Of a stretch of DNA of 64,000 nt, positions 55,159 to 63,348 are shown piece after piece. The notes under the pieces were generated by a model that had not been told where the DNA came from, did no database searches, and saw only the letters and a list, made by a program, of their open reading frames with translations. This DNA comes from Alkalinema sp. FACHB-956 (GTDB lineage: Bacteria > Cyanobacteriota > Cyanobacteriia > Leptolyngbyales > Leptolyngbyaceae): the NCBI RefSeq assembly GCF_014697025.1, contig NZ_JACJRC010000014.1:62001-126000 (forward strand). The letters run 5' to 3'. Made by a program: the position numbers and the translations under genes. Position 1 is the first letter of the stretch, and each line of letters starts with the position of its first letter.

Positions 55159-55409
55159 CAAACGCAAAAATAATGCAATTGGGGGTTGGGAGCCTGGTGC
55201 CAGTCTGTGTTCCTCCCTGAAGTTCTTGATATTGACCCACTCCCATTGTGTTTTTTGTGTTGTTTATTGTTTCGTTTGTTGATGTCCTTGTGGGTTAGCT
55301 ATCTACGTTGGGTTAGCTAGCCGCACTGTGGCCAGTTCCTGTTCCCTACTGTTTGTGTCTTGTCATCTGTTTGTGTCTGTGTTCCCTCAATCCACCAGAG
55401 GTGTCAATC

Positions 55410-56492
55410 ATGACTGAATCTGGGAAGCACCCTTTTTTTCAACTCACATCCATGCCTATCCGAGATCACAGAGGGTATCCTCCTGCCCTTGTCATCCGAG
55501 AAACAGCCACCGATCGCAACAGCTCTCCCCTGTGCGGTTTGGAGGCCACTCCCCCTGAGGCTCCCTCACCGAATTCTGGATCCTTGCCTGATACTTGCTC
55601 TAGAAGTGCAGGCTGTTGCAGTGCATCTGCTGACCTGATCCATCAAGAAAAAATGTCCAGCACCAGTCAGGTGGTTGCGGGGATCTCCCATGAAATTAAC
55701 AATCCAGTGAATTTCATTGCCGGTAATTTAAAGTATGCCGAGGATTATGTCAGTCAATTGATTGACTTGATTGAATGCTATCGCCATCACTATCCTGAGC
55801 CTGTACCTGAAATCCAAGCGCGCTTGGACGATCTAGATCTCGACTTCGTTGTTGCTGATATCCAGAAGTTACAAACTTCTATGCGGGTTGGAGCCGATCG
55901 CATGAGCCAAGTGGTACAGTCGCTCCGTACCTTTTCCCGCCAAGACGAAACTGAATGGAAGGCAACGGATCTCCATGCGGGCCTAGATAGTACGATCATG
56001 CTGCTCCAACATCGGCTGGCGGCCCAGTATGAACGTCCAGCGATTCGGCTGGTCAAAGCCTACGGCGAAATTCCTGCGGTGCCATGCTGTGCCAGTGAAC
56101 TCAATCAAGCTTTTATGCACCTGCTGTGTAACGCGATCGAGGCGATCGAACAGGTGTTGAATACCGCAGAATCCGCTCCAATGGCAGATTACGACCCAGA
56201 AATTCGCATTCGAACCCATCTGGACAGTAATGGCGCTGTGTCTATCTGCATTACCGACAATGGTTGTGGGATTCCCGCCGAGGCTCAGACCCAGATTTTT
56301 AATCCCTTTTGGACAACCAAGCCTGCGGGGAAAGGCAGTGGGATGGGACTTGCTATTAGCCAACAAATTGTCACCGAACGACATCGGGGGACTTTAAAGT
56401 ACCAATTTAGGCCCAACCAAGGTACCCAGTTCATCATCACACTCCCGATCGCTCAGCTATCAGCGCAGAGCGACTCAGAACCCGCTCATTAG
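55410..56492 (+). CDS. Histidine kinase, soluble, 360 aa
   Basis: ATG 55410 follows AGAGG by 9 nt; the frame is open upstream from a TTG at 55353, but that part is Cys/Leu-rich and poorly supported. The N-terminal 80 residues are Ser/Pro-rich with two clustered cysteine pairs (TCSRSAGCCSAS). HisKA carries GISHEINNP (His94), then the N box NQAFMHLLCNAIEAIE, G1 ITDNGCGIPAE and G2 GKGSGMGLAISQQIV. No receiver or sensor domain is evident. The kinase core is very similar to that at 25695. Confidence 0.9.
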   Translation: MTESGKHPFFQLTSMPIRDHRGYPPALVIRETATDRNSSPLCGLEATPPEAPSPNSGSLPDTCSRSAGCCSASADLIHQEKMSSTSQVVAGISHEINNPVNFIAGNLKYAEDYVSQLIDLIECYRHHYPEPVPEIQARLDDLDLDFVVADIQKLQTSMRVGADRMSQVVQSLRTFSRQDETEWKATDLHAGLDSTIMLLQHRLAAQYERPAIRLVKAYGEIPAVPCCASELNQAFMHLLCNAIEAIEQVLNTAESAPMADYDPEIRIRTHLDSNGAVSICITDNGCGIPAEAQTQIFNPFWTTKPAGKGSGMGLAISQQIVTERHRGTLKYQFRPNQGTQFIITLPIAQLSAQSDSEPAH

Positions 56493-56502
56493 AACCCGCT
56501 CA

Positions 56503-57270
56503 CTAGAACAAACTAAATTGCTGTAACTGAGCCTCGATCGCCTTGGGTAGGAATTTACGCAACTGCGCTTTGTCTTTAAACATCAAGCGGTTGTTCAAAG
56601 AGATATCGAAGGGGAACTGGCCTGGCATATCAGGTCGTTCCATCTGAGTCAGTAAAATTTGCTCCGATCGCTTACTTTGAAGGGCATAACCCACTTCCAC
56701 ACAAACCTTAGGACTGGGAATCAACAGGGGTGGTGTGGCCGTATCAATCTGCGAGATCGAAGTTCCATCCGCAATGAACAGCAAGCTTTGGCGAATCGAT
56801 CGCATCAGTGAACTGTTAAGGCGCACTGGGCCATCGCTCAGCCGATGGGATTCCTTGAGCGTCAGGGTAATGCGGGATTTGCGATTAATGGTTTCTAGAA
56901 GGGCGTTGAGTTCATCCCGCAGAAGCTGGCTGGATTCTGGAAATTCCTGCTGATAGCAAAGAAAAATCGTAGGTTCCAGTCCTGCCATCACTTCTCGCTT
57001 TGTGAAGTAAATTTCATGGCTACTCAGGTCAATGTTGGCGATCGCGTAGCCTCCACTGCCTTCGATGTAAAACTCAACCGCTTCTCCTTCCAAATAGCGC
57101 TGAAACCAAACTGCGTTTTTCACCTCCGCTGCATCATCCAAGAAATCGGCCCGCAGTCCTGACTTCAGCAAACTATTTTTACTAAGGCGCAAATCATGGG
57201 GCCGCTTTTCTAGCTGCTTAATGGGTTCGTATTCCTGGAGATACCAAGCTTTGAGGGCAATAATCGCCAT
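56503..57270 (-). CDS. Conserved hypothetical protein with TIR/deoxyribosyltransferase-like C-terminal core, 255 aa
   Basis: The N-terminal 100 residues contain YEPIKQLEKRPHDLRLSKNS and the segment FYIEGSGGYAIANIDLSSHE. The C-terminal part has LLFIADGTSIS (about 163-173), SPKVCVEVGYALQSKRSEQI (186-205) and QFPFDISLNNRL. This sequence of strand-D, V-x-x-E-x-GYA, and PFD-plus-R is the pattern of nucleoside 2-deoxyribosyltransferase-like and TIR-like NAD-handling domains. I believe close relatives are common in cyanobacteria, but the role is unknown. It converges on the kinase gene, 10 bp away. Confidence 0.6.
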   Translation of the reverse strand: MAIIALKAWYLQEYEPIKQLEKRPHDLRLSKNSLLKSGLRADFLDDAAEVKNAVWFQRYLEGEAVEFYIEGSGGYAIANIDLSSHEIYFTKREVMAGLEPTIFLCYQQEFPESSQLLRDELNALLETINRKSRITLTLKESHRLSDGPVRLNSSLMRSIRQSLLFIADGTSISQIDTATPPLLIPSPKVCVEVGYALQSKRSEQILLTQMERPDMPGQFPFDISLNNRLMFKDKAQLRKFLPKAIEAQLQQFSLF

Positions 57271-57737
57271 TGATTTATGTCTCTTAGAAGTAAAGTGGCG
57301 GGTGCAAAGAGGGGATCGGACAGGACTGCTACGGCAGGAATCGTTGGATCACAGGTTAGATCACAGGTCGCATCACAGGTGGTATCACAGGTGAGTTAGG
57401 TGATTCTGTTTGGTCATTGTATATAGGCTTGCTCAAATCGCACAGATATATTATAAGTACAAATATATTATAGGTGCAGGCGTATTATTCAGCCGTTGCA
57501 ACTCGGGATGACTCTCAAAAAAAAACTCCCCATCTCTCCATCAAGTTCATTGGGAGAATGGGGAACCTAACTTCTATTTACTGATGAAGATTCACTAATG
57601 CAAAACGGAGCCACTGATAAAGCTGGATCAACCTTTGTAAGTGTCACTAGTGTAAGTGTCACTGGCAGCACTTGTTTAGATTGAGCCACCCAATGCTTGC
57701 TCTTGGACAGACCCTTGTGGCAGACAATGAGGACGCC
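57271..57737. repeat. Gap with 12-bp tandem repeat and terminator
   Basis: ATCACAGGTNNN units occur four times at 57348-57395. The terminator of the division-protein gene lies at 57516-57564. The rest of this 467-bp gap shows no gene. Confidence 0.85.
57516..57564 (-). terminator. Terminator of the slr1601-type gene
   Basis: On the minus strand, TCCCCATTCTCCC pairs with GGAGAGATGGGGA (one mismatch), followed by GTTTTTTTT. It is a strong intrinsic terminator. Confidence 0.88.
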
Positions 57738-58160
57738 CTACTCAGGGTTGCTGGCTGTCTTCTGCGGTTCTAAATCAGCCCGATCGTCAAAGACAACCAC
57801 CTTTTCAGTGGGATCCACTAAGTGAGTTTGTTCCTGAAGAATTGCTTTGGTCTCGTTGGGATCAAAGGTTCGGCTGAATTGGGCTTGTAGTTGGGCGACT
57901 CGCGTTTCCGTGGATTTCAATTCCGCCTGAACTTCCTGGAGCTTGGCTTGCTGGACGCTGCGATAGGGAAGTAACTGAAATAAGGATGTAATCGCAACTG
58001 CCGAGATCCCAACATTCACTGATAGCTTAATCAGCGTCTCTGCTGCCATCAAGCGGTACATCCGCTGTTGCTGCCGTTGTCGAGCTTGAGGGTTAGGACG
58101 ACGGGCGCGATCGGGCGATCGCCGAGGAGAGGGTTGAGATAATTGGTGCAGTGCGCTCAT
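57738..58160 (-). CDS. slr1601-family putative cell division protein, 140 aa
   Basis: A basic N-terminal cytoplasmic stretch (RRSPDRARRPNPQARQRQQQ) precedes one transmembrane helix (LSVNVGISAVAITSLFQLLP), then an extracytoplasmic coiled coil (QAKLQEVQAELKSTETRVAQ). After it comes FSRTFDPNETKAILQEQTHL and VDPTEKVVVF, the family signature. The layout resembles FtsB/FtsL-type divisome proteins. Function has been inferred from the family only. Confidence 0.78.
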   Translation of the reverse strand: MSALHQLSQPSPRRSPDRARRPNPQARQRQQQRMYRLMAAETLIKLSVNVGISAVAITSLFQLLPYRSVQQAKLQEVQAELKSTETRVAQLQAQFSRTFDPNETKAILQEQTHLVDPTEKVVVFDDRADLEPQKTASNPE

Positions 58161-58497
58161 AAACCAAACAAATTCCTTTCAGGTAAGCAGACGACTTTCA
58201 GGCTGGATGCACTTTTATGGAGAACCTGAACCCCTCAGGATCCCTGCAATCGCCCCAGCTGATCATCCGAGTAGATGCATAGATGTCTGACTAGAAAATC
58301 AAATTCTTTCGGTCAAATCATCCGTATATCCACTCAACTTGCTGGTCGTTACAAGCAAGGGAACAAAAAACCTGTCTCGATAGTTTAGCCTAGTTCTTCC
58401 AAAATGATCGCCCAAGTTTGAGGGTGAAATTTTGCGAAAATCGACGACTAAATTACCGAGACAGGAGAAAAAGTATCAATCAACCTAGAACGCTGAA
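58161..58497. other. Intergenic region without recognised gene
   Basis: About 340 bp between the slr1601-type gene (upstream side) and the psaM terminator hold only AT-rich sequence. Confidence 0.35.
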
Positions 58498-58544
58498 AAA
58501 ATCAGTGATTACACCAATTTTTGCTGTCCTGTGGTGAATGATTT
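58498..58544 (-). terminator. Possible psaM terminator
   Basis: AAATCA/TGATTT with inner CACCA/TGGTG on a 15-nt loop, followed on the minus strand by a T-run, starts at the psaM stop codon. Confidence 0.5.
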
Positions 58545-58636
58545 TAGTTTTTATAGAGTTCAGTAGAGAGGCGGAATGCCAAGATACCGGGGATCAAGGC
58601 AATGAACAGTGCCATCAATACTTGAGATTCAGACAT
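58544..58636 (-). CDS. psaM: Photosystem I reaction centre subunit XII (PsaM), 30 aa
   Basis: The minus strand reads MSESQVLMALFIALIPGILA followed by FRLSTELYKN and TAA. PsaM is a 29-31 aa single-span PSI subunit, and ALIPGILAFRLSTELYK is its family signature. AAGGAG stands 9 nt before the ATG. It is a single gene with its own terminator. Confidence 0.96.
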   Translation of the reverse strand: MSESQVLMALFIALIPGILAFRLSTELYKN

Positions 58637-59220
58637 TGCTATAACTCCTTATCAGGATTGGGATAATTCCTCACAGTTGATTAAACCCTAAGGGTTAGGG
58701 TCAGGGGAAAGTGTTTGTAACAAAAGGCAAAACTTAGGGGAAGCCAACCCAATATATTCCGGTGAGAGGGGCCAGTTTGACCGAGTCCCTTCGAGCCTAA
58801 GAAGAAGGGCATTTTGAAGAATTCACTCTATCTCCGAGACTGGCCTAGGATCGTCCGCGTCATGGTCGAGCCTGGGAGAATGTTAAGCTGTAGGGACAAT
58901 ACTAAGCTGTAGGGACAATAATCCGTTGATCCCTACTACGTTGATCCCTGTTGATCCCGCAACATTATGATCCCGCAATCGTTGGAAGTATGAGTGGGAA
59001 GTATGGCTAAGAAGTATGACTAAAAAGTTGCTGCTAGGTACTTTGACTAGATAAGTTTTACTAGGCAAGACAAGTTTTACTAGGCAAGACAGGTGTTCTA
59101 GGCAAGGAAGGTGGCAAGATGAAGAGGCAAAGCCTCCCCTTGGGCGGGATCAACTCCCTGTCACTGGCACTTGGCTAATCCTATCTAAAACGTATAATCC
59201 TGTAGGTCAAAGAGCGGGCA
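58637..59220. repeat. Repeat-rich gap between psaM and the TerC-family gene
   Basis: TAAGCTGTAGGGACAATAN occurs twice in tandem at 58884-58921. AGTTTTACTAGGCAAGACA occurs twice at 59054-59091 with a partial third to 59108. Between them is a looser series of GTTGATCCC and GAAGTATG repeats. The psaM promoter must lie in the first 100 bp. No other gene is seen. Confidence 0.85.
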
Positions 59221-60081
59221 ATGTTGGATTTTTTAGACTTTCCGTCGCATTTTAGTTTGCAAACACTAGCTTTACTACCCGTGTTGGTGGTGTTGGAAGC
59301 GGTTCTGTCTGCTGATAATGCGATCGCGCTTGCGGCTCTGACCCAAGGATTGCAGGATCCAAAGTTGGAACGTCGTGCCCTGAACATTGGTCTAATTTTG
59401 GCCTATGTGTTGCGGATGAGTTTGATTTTGGTGGCATCCCAGGTGGTGAACCAGTGGCAATTTGAACTGGCAGGGGCGCTGTATCTGTTGTGGTTGGTCT
59501 ACCAATTTTTCACGTCCCCAGAGGATGAAGAGGGTGAGCACCATGGGCCACGCTTCCAAAATCTTTGGCAAGCGATCCCCGTGATTGCTTTTACGGATTT
59601 AGCCTTTTCCCTGGATAGCGTGACTACCGCGATCGCCGTTGCGCAAGATACTTGGGTGATTCTGCTGGGAGGTACGATCGGGATCATTGCCCTGCGCTTC
59701 ATGGCGGGATTATTTATCAAGTGGCTGGAAGAATATACCCATCTGGAAAATGCAGGTTACATCACCGTAGCCTTTGTGGGGATTCGCCTATTGCTGCGGG
59801 TGGTGAATGACAGTTTAGTTCCCCCGGAATGGATTATGGTTGCCGCGATCGCAGTGCTATTCGCCTGGGGATTTTCGGAGAAAAAGCATCCAGCCCATGG
59901 AGATTTGCAGCCGTCAGTCACAGAGGCTGGATCTACAGGGGGATCTACGGGAAATGTATCTACGGAGAGTTTGCCTGGGGAAGGTCTTGCTAAGGATCTG
60001 GCTCAAGGGCTGCCCAATCCTGAAATTGAAAAGGTTGCGATCCCCGGTGGAACGGAGAAGGAACCTTCGGAAACTTCTTAG
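59221..60081 (+). CDS. TerC-family integral membrane protein, 286 aa
   Basis: The motifs VLEAVLSADNAIALAALTQG and FTDLAFSLDSVTTAIAVAQD, with paired acidic residues in membrane helices, define the TerC/Alx family of probable metal (manganese) exporters. About seven hydrophobic segments are present to residue 220. The last 70 residues are a soluble, Gly/Pro/Glu-rich tail (TEAGSTGGSTGNVSTESLPG) that is not part of the core. A strong terminator follows. Confidence 0.88.
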   Translation: MLDFLDFPSHFSLQTLALLPVLVVLEAVLSADNAIALAALTQGLQDPKLERRALNIGLILAYVLRMSLILVASQVVNQWQFELAGALYLLWLVYQFFTSPEDEEGEHHGPRFQNLWQAIPVIAFTDLAFSLDSVTTAIAVAQDTWVILLGGTIGIIALRFMAGLFIKWLEEYTHLENAGYITVAFVGIRLLLRVVNDSLVPPEWIMVAAIAVLFAWGFSEKKHPAHGDLQPSVTEAGSTGGSTGNVSTESLPGEGLAKDLAQGLPNPEIEKVAIPGGTEKEPSETS

Positions 60082-60127
60082 GGGGCAAGCGATCGCTTTC
60101 AGTTCGATCAGATTGTCTGCTTTAGCA

Positions 60128-60160
60128 AAAAAGCGATCGCGAAAACCGCGATCGCTTTTT
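60128..60160 (+). terminator. Intrinsic terminator of the TerC-family gene, built on HIP1
   Basis: AAAAAGCGATCGCG pairs with CGCGATCGCTTTTT around AAAAC. Each arm contains a GCGATCGC HIP1 site. A bidirectional U-tract is available. Confidence 0.92.
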
Positions 60161-60203
60161 GTTTGTAGGCCAATAGCGGTTGTATGCTAACAGCCCAGAC
60201 TGT

Positions 60204-60285
60204 TAGTCAAAGACCACTAGTCAAAGACCACTAGTCAAAGACCACTAGTCAAAGACCACTAGTCAAAGACCACTAGTCAAAGGCC
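60204..60285. repeat. 14-bp tandem repeat, five perfect copies plus partial
   Basis: TAGTCAAAGACCAC is repeated five times exactly (60204-60273), then a partial unit TAGTCAAAGGCC. It ends 9 bp before the ndk stop codon. Perfect identity suggests recent expansion. Confidence 0.97.
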
Positions 60286-60294
60286 GTCATTCAT

Positions 60295-60744
60295 CTATTC
60301 ATACAACCAAGGCGAAATGGTAGGTGTCCAGGAAACCAGTTCTTCTTCCTTAAACCACAGGGCGATTTCCCGCTGAGCGGTTTCGATCGCGTCGGAACCG
60401 TGGATGATGTTACGGCCAATGTTGACCCCAAAGTCCCCACGAAGGGTACCCGGTTCAGCCGTCAAGGGGTTGGTGGCACCAATGATCTTCCGAGCCGCTG
60501 CAACAACGCCATCCCCTTCCAACACGATCGCTACGATCGGGCCAGAGGTGATGAATTCGACTAAGCCTGCAAAGAAGGGGCGCTCTCTGTGCACATCATA
60601 GTGACTTTCTGCCAGTTCCTTGCTGACGCTCATCAGCTTGAGCCCAACGAGCTTAAATCCTTTTTTTTCAAAGCGACCGATAATTTCCGACACGAGGCCG
60701 CGTTGTACGCCATCGGGTTTAACCGCGACAAATGTTCTTTCCAT
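60295..60744 (-). CDS. ndk: Nucleoside diphosphate kinase
   Basis: Ndk equilibrates NTP pools by a phosphohistidine intermediate. [20 protein letters not shown] at the N-terminus, [15 protein letters not shown], and the active-site [16 protein letters not shown] are diagnostic. ATG 60744 follows GGGAGA by 6 nt and gives 149 aa, the normal length; ten further residues upstream are not needed. It is a single gene. Confidence 0.97.
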   Translation of the reverse strand: MERTFVAVKPDGVQRGLVSEIIGRFEKKGFKLVGLKLMSVSKELAESHYDVHRERPFFAGLVEFITSGPIVAIVLEGDGVVAAARKIIGATNPLTAEPGTLRGDFGVNIGRNIIHGSDAIETAQREIALWFKEEELVSWTPTISPWLYE

Positions 60745-60932
60745 CTGCGTCTCCCAAGCAATTGAAGGAATCAATTATTTCCTAAAACAGATTAGCAGCT
60801 TGAGTGGGAAGGGATCAGGATTAACCCAGATTTTCCGTGGTCTTAAATCAACTTAGTTGGATACAGTGACGCCCAAGTCAAATGCGATAGACTGATTGGT
60901 TCAACGGGTCGTTTAGGGCAGAAGGAATAACC

Positions 60933-63050
60933 ATGACAGGATTTGCGGCATCCTCCACTGAACCACAGGAACTGACAGAACAGGCGACTCAGCCACTGTC
61001 TCAATCGACCGTGTCTCAATCGACCGTGTCTCAACCGACCGTGTCTCAACCGAGTGCTCAAACTAGTTCCCCGTCCATGGCTCAACCTGTGGCTCTCTCC
61101 ACTTCGCTAAAGTCCCACCCATCTGTGCCAGAACCGCAACTCCCAACAAATGCAGAGGCTTGGACGATCGAAGACAGTGAGGAACTCTATCGAATCCAGG
61201 GCTGGGGAGAGCCGTATTTTTCGATTAATGCCGCTGGCCATGTGGTGGTGTCGCCCAAGGGAATGCGGGGGGGATCGCTGGACTTATTTGACTTGGTTAA
61301 TTCCTTACAGCAGCGGAATTTGGAATTGCCTTTACTCATTCGCTTTTCTGACATTTTGGAAGATCGAATTGAGCGACTCAACGGCTGCTTTGCTAAGGCG
61401 ATCGCCCGGTATAGCTATCCCGGTGTGTACAAAGGTGTGTTTCCGGTGAAGTGCAACCAACAGCGCCACCTAGTGGAAACGTTGGTGAAGTATGGCAAGC
61501 CCTATCAATTTGGCCTGGAAGCGGGATCCAAGCCGGAACTCTTAATTGCCTTGGCTTCCTTGAATACGCCGGGAGCTTTGGTGATCTGTAACGGTTATAA
61601 GGATCGGGAATATATCGAAACCGCTATCTTGGCGCAAAAGCTGGGTAAAACGGCCATTATCGTGCTGGAACAGTTGGAAGAAGTGGCCTGCGTAATTGAA
61701 GCTAGCCACAGGCTGGGGATCAAGCCGATCGTCGGCGTGCGGGCCAAACTGAGTGCGAAGGGGATTGGGCGTTGGGGCACCTCGGCGGGCGATCGGGCCA
61801 AATTTGGCTTAACGATCCCGGAAGTGTTAACCGCCGTGGAACAGTTGCGGGAAGCGGGGTTACTGGAATCGTTGCAACTGCTGCATTTCCACATTGGCTC
61901 CCAGATTTCAGCGATTAGTGTCCTGAAGGAAGCCTTTCGGGAAGCGGGGCAGATCTATGTGGAACTGGCGCGTTTGGGGGCACCAATGCGTTACATCGAT
62001 GTGGGCGGTGGCCTCGGGGTGGATTACGACGGCTCCAAGACGAACTTCCACGCCTCCAAAAACTACAACATGCAGAACTATGCCAATGACGTAGTGGCGG
62101 CCATGAAGGATGCCTGCACCCAAGCGAATATTCCAGTTCCAACGATCGTCAGTGAAAGTGGCCGTGCGATCGCCTCCCATCAATCGGTACTGGTGTTTGA
62201 TGTGCTGGGATCCAGTGATGCTCCGGGCATGGACGTTGTCGATCCGGTGCAAGAAAGTGAACATTTAATCGTTCGCAACTTGTTTGAAACCTACGAATCC
62301 ATTTCCCTAGACAACTTGCAAGAAGCCTACAACGACGCCACCCAGTTCAAAGAAGAGGCGGTGAGTCTGTTTGGCTTTGGCTACCTCAGTTTGCCGGAAC
62401 GGGCGCGGGCGGAACGGCTGTATTGGTCCTGCTGTCATAAGATTCAAACTCTGATGCACCAGTTGGAGTTTGTGCCGGAGGAGTTGGAAGACCTGGAAAA
62501 AATTATGGCTTCCATCTACTACATCAATCTGTCTGTGTTCCAATCGGCCCCGGATAGTTGGGCGATCGATCAACTGTTTCCCATCATGCCGATCCACCGC
62601 TTGACGGAGGAACCGACTAAACGGGCAACGTTGGCGGATTTGACCTGTGATAGCGATGGCAAGATTGACCAATTTATTGATCTGCGGGATGTGAAGTCGG
62701 TGTTGGAACTTCACCAGTTGCAACCGGAGCAGCCCTATTACCTAGGCATGTTCCTGAACGGAGCCTACCAGGAAATCATGGGTAACCTGCACAACCTGTT
62801 TGGGGATACGAACGCGGTGCATATCCAACTCACCCCTAAGGGGTTCACGATCGAGCATGTGGTGAAGGGTGACACGATGAAGGAGGTGTTGGGCTATGTG
62901 CAGTACGACAGTGAGGATCTGATTGAAAGTATCCGCCAGCAAACGGAGGTGGCGATGGAAGATGGCAAGATTTCCCTTCAGGAATCGCAAATGCTGTTGC
63001 AGCATTATGAGCGGTGTTTGAGTGGGTATACCTATTTGTCTTCGTTGTAG
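60933..63050 (+). CDS. speA: Biosynthetic arginine decarboxylase, 705 aa
   Basis: SpeA makes agmatine from arginine for polyamine synthesis or arginine breakdown, using PLP. The core starts about residue 70: LYRIQGWGEPYFSINAAGHV, the PLP-lysine segment GVFPVKCNQQRHLVETLVKY, LLHFHIGSQIS, and the substrate-binding GGGLGVDYDGSKTN. The N-terminal extension of about 65 residues (QPLSQSTVSQSTVSQPTVSQ) comes from a 15-bp DNA repeat and is not part of the enzyme fold; a start nearer residue 50 (MAQPVALSTS) is conceivable. Confidence 0.95.
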   Translation: MTGFAASSTEPQELTEQATQPLSQSTVSQSTVSQPTVSQPSAQTSSPSMAQPVALSTSLKSHPSVPEPQLPTNAEAWTIEDSEELYRIQGWGEPYFSINAAGHVVVSPKGMRGGSLDLFDLVNSLQQRNLELPLLIRFSDILEDRIERLNGCFAKAIARYSYPGVYKGVFPVKCNQQRHLVETLVKYGKPYQFGLEAGSKPELLIALASLNTPGALVICNGYKDREYIETAILAQKLGKTAIIVLEQLEEVACVIEASHRLGIKPIVGVRAKLSAKGIGRWGTSAGDRAKFGLTIPEVLTAVEQLREAGLLESLQLLHFHIGSQISAISVLKEAFREAGQIYVELARLGAPMRYIDVGGGLGVDYDGSKTNFHASKNYNMQNYANDVVAAMKDACTQANIPVPTIVSESGRAIASHQSVLVFDVLGSSDAPGMDVVDPVQESEHLIVRNLFETYESISLDNLQEAYNDATQFKEEAVSLFGFGYLSLPERARAERLYWSCCHKIQTLMHQLEFVPEELEDLEKIMASIYYINLSVFQSAPDSWAIDQLFPIMPIHRLTEEPTKRATLADLTCDSDGKIDQFIDLRDVKSVLELHQLQPEQPYYLGMFLNGAYQEIMGNLHNLFGDTNAVHIQLTPKGFTIEHVVKGDTMKEVLGYVQYDSEDLIESIRQQTEVAMEDGKISLQESQMLLQHYERCLSGYTYLSSL
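60997..61056. repeat. 15-bp in-frame tandem repeat in speA
   Basis: TGTCTCAATCGACCG occurs four times with small changes, encoding repeated S-T/P-V-S-Q units in the N-terminal extension. A multiple of three keeps the frame. Confidence 0.95.
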
Positions 63051-63098
63051 TTGGGTTTTCCTGCACGGAGAGGGTGGTGTACCAATTGGGGTTCGGGG

Positions 63099-63256
63099 TG
63101 TGGCGCGATCGTCGGGGCTGCTTCGCAGCATGGATTTGTGATGTGGCGCGATCGTCGGGGCTGCTTCGCAGCGAAGATCGGGGAACTTCTCCCCTCAAGG
63201 CAGTTTGCTCTGGCAGAGCGTCAGAGAAACTACCTTGCCCCCTGACATGTCAGGGG
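63099..63256. repeat. 31-bp direct repeat and an 18-bp palindrome in the speA-coaBC gap
   Basis: Two exact 31-bp copies (63099-63129 and 63142-63172) begin TGTGGCGCGATCGTCGGGG and are 43 bp apart. A perfect palindrome CCCCTGACATGTCAGGGG lies at 63239-63256. The gap is 298 bp and converges two genes; the palindrome may act as a terminator although no T-run follows. Confidence 0.85.
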
Positions 63257-63348
63257 ACTCTACTCCCCCGACACCCCCCGAAAGTGAATTCTCCATTTTA
63301 CGGACAGGGGATCTGTGAGTGACAGGTTTGTTGATTGCACTCCCATCA

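Larger units (their letters stand above)
54738..55409. other. Divergent intergenic region with CRP-like sites
   Basis: This 672-bp gap contains the two sites listed separately, several GATCAC half-sites (for example 54976-54985 and around 55001), and a T/G-rich tract before the histidine kinase. No gene is seen. Confidence 0.6.
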
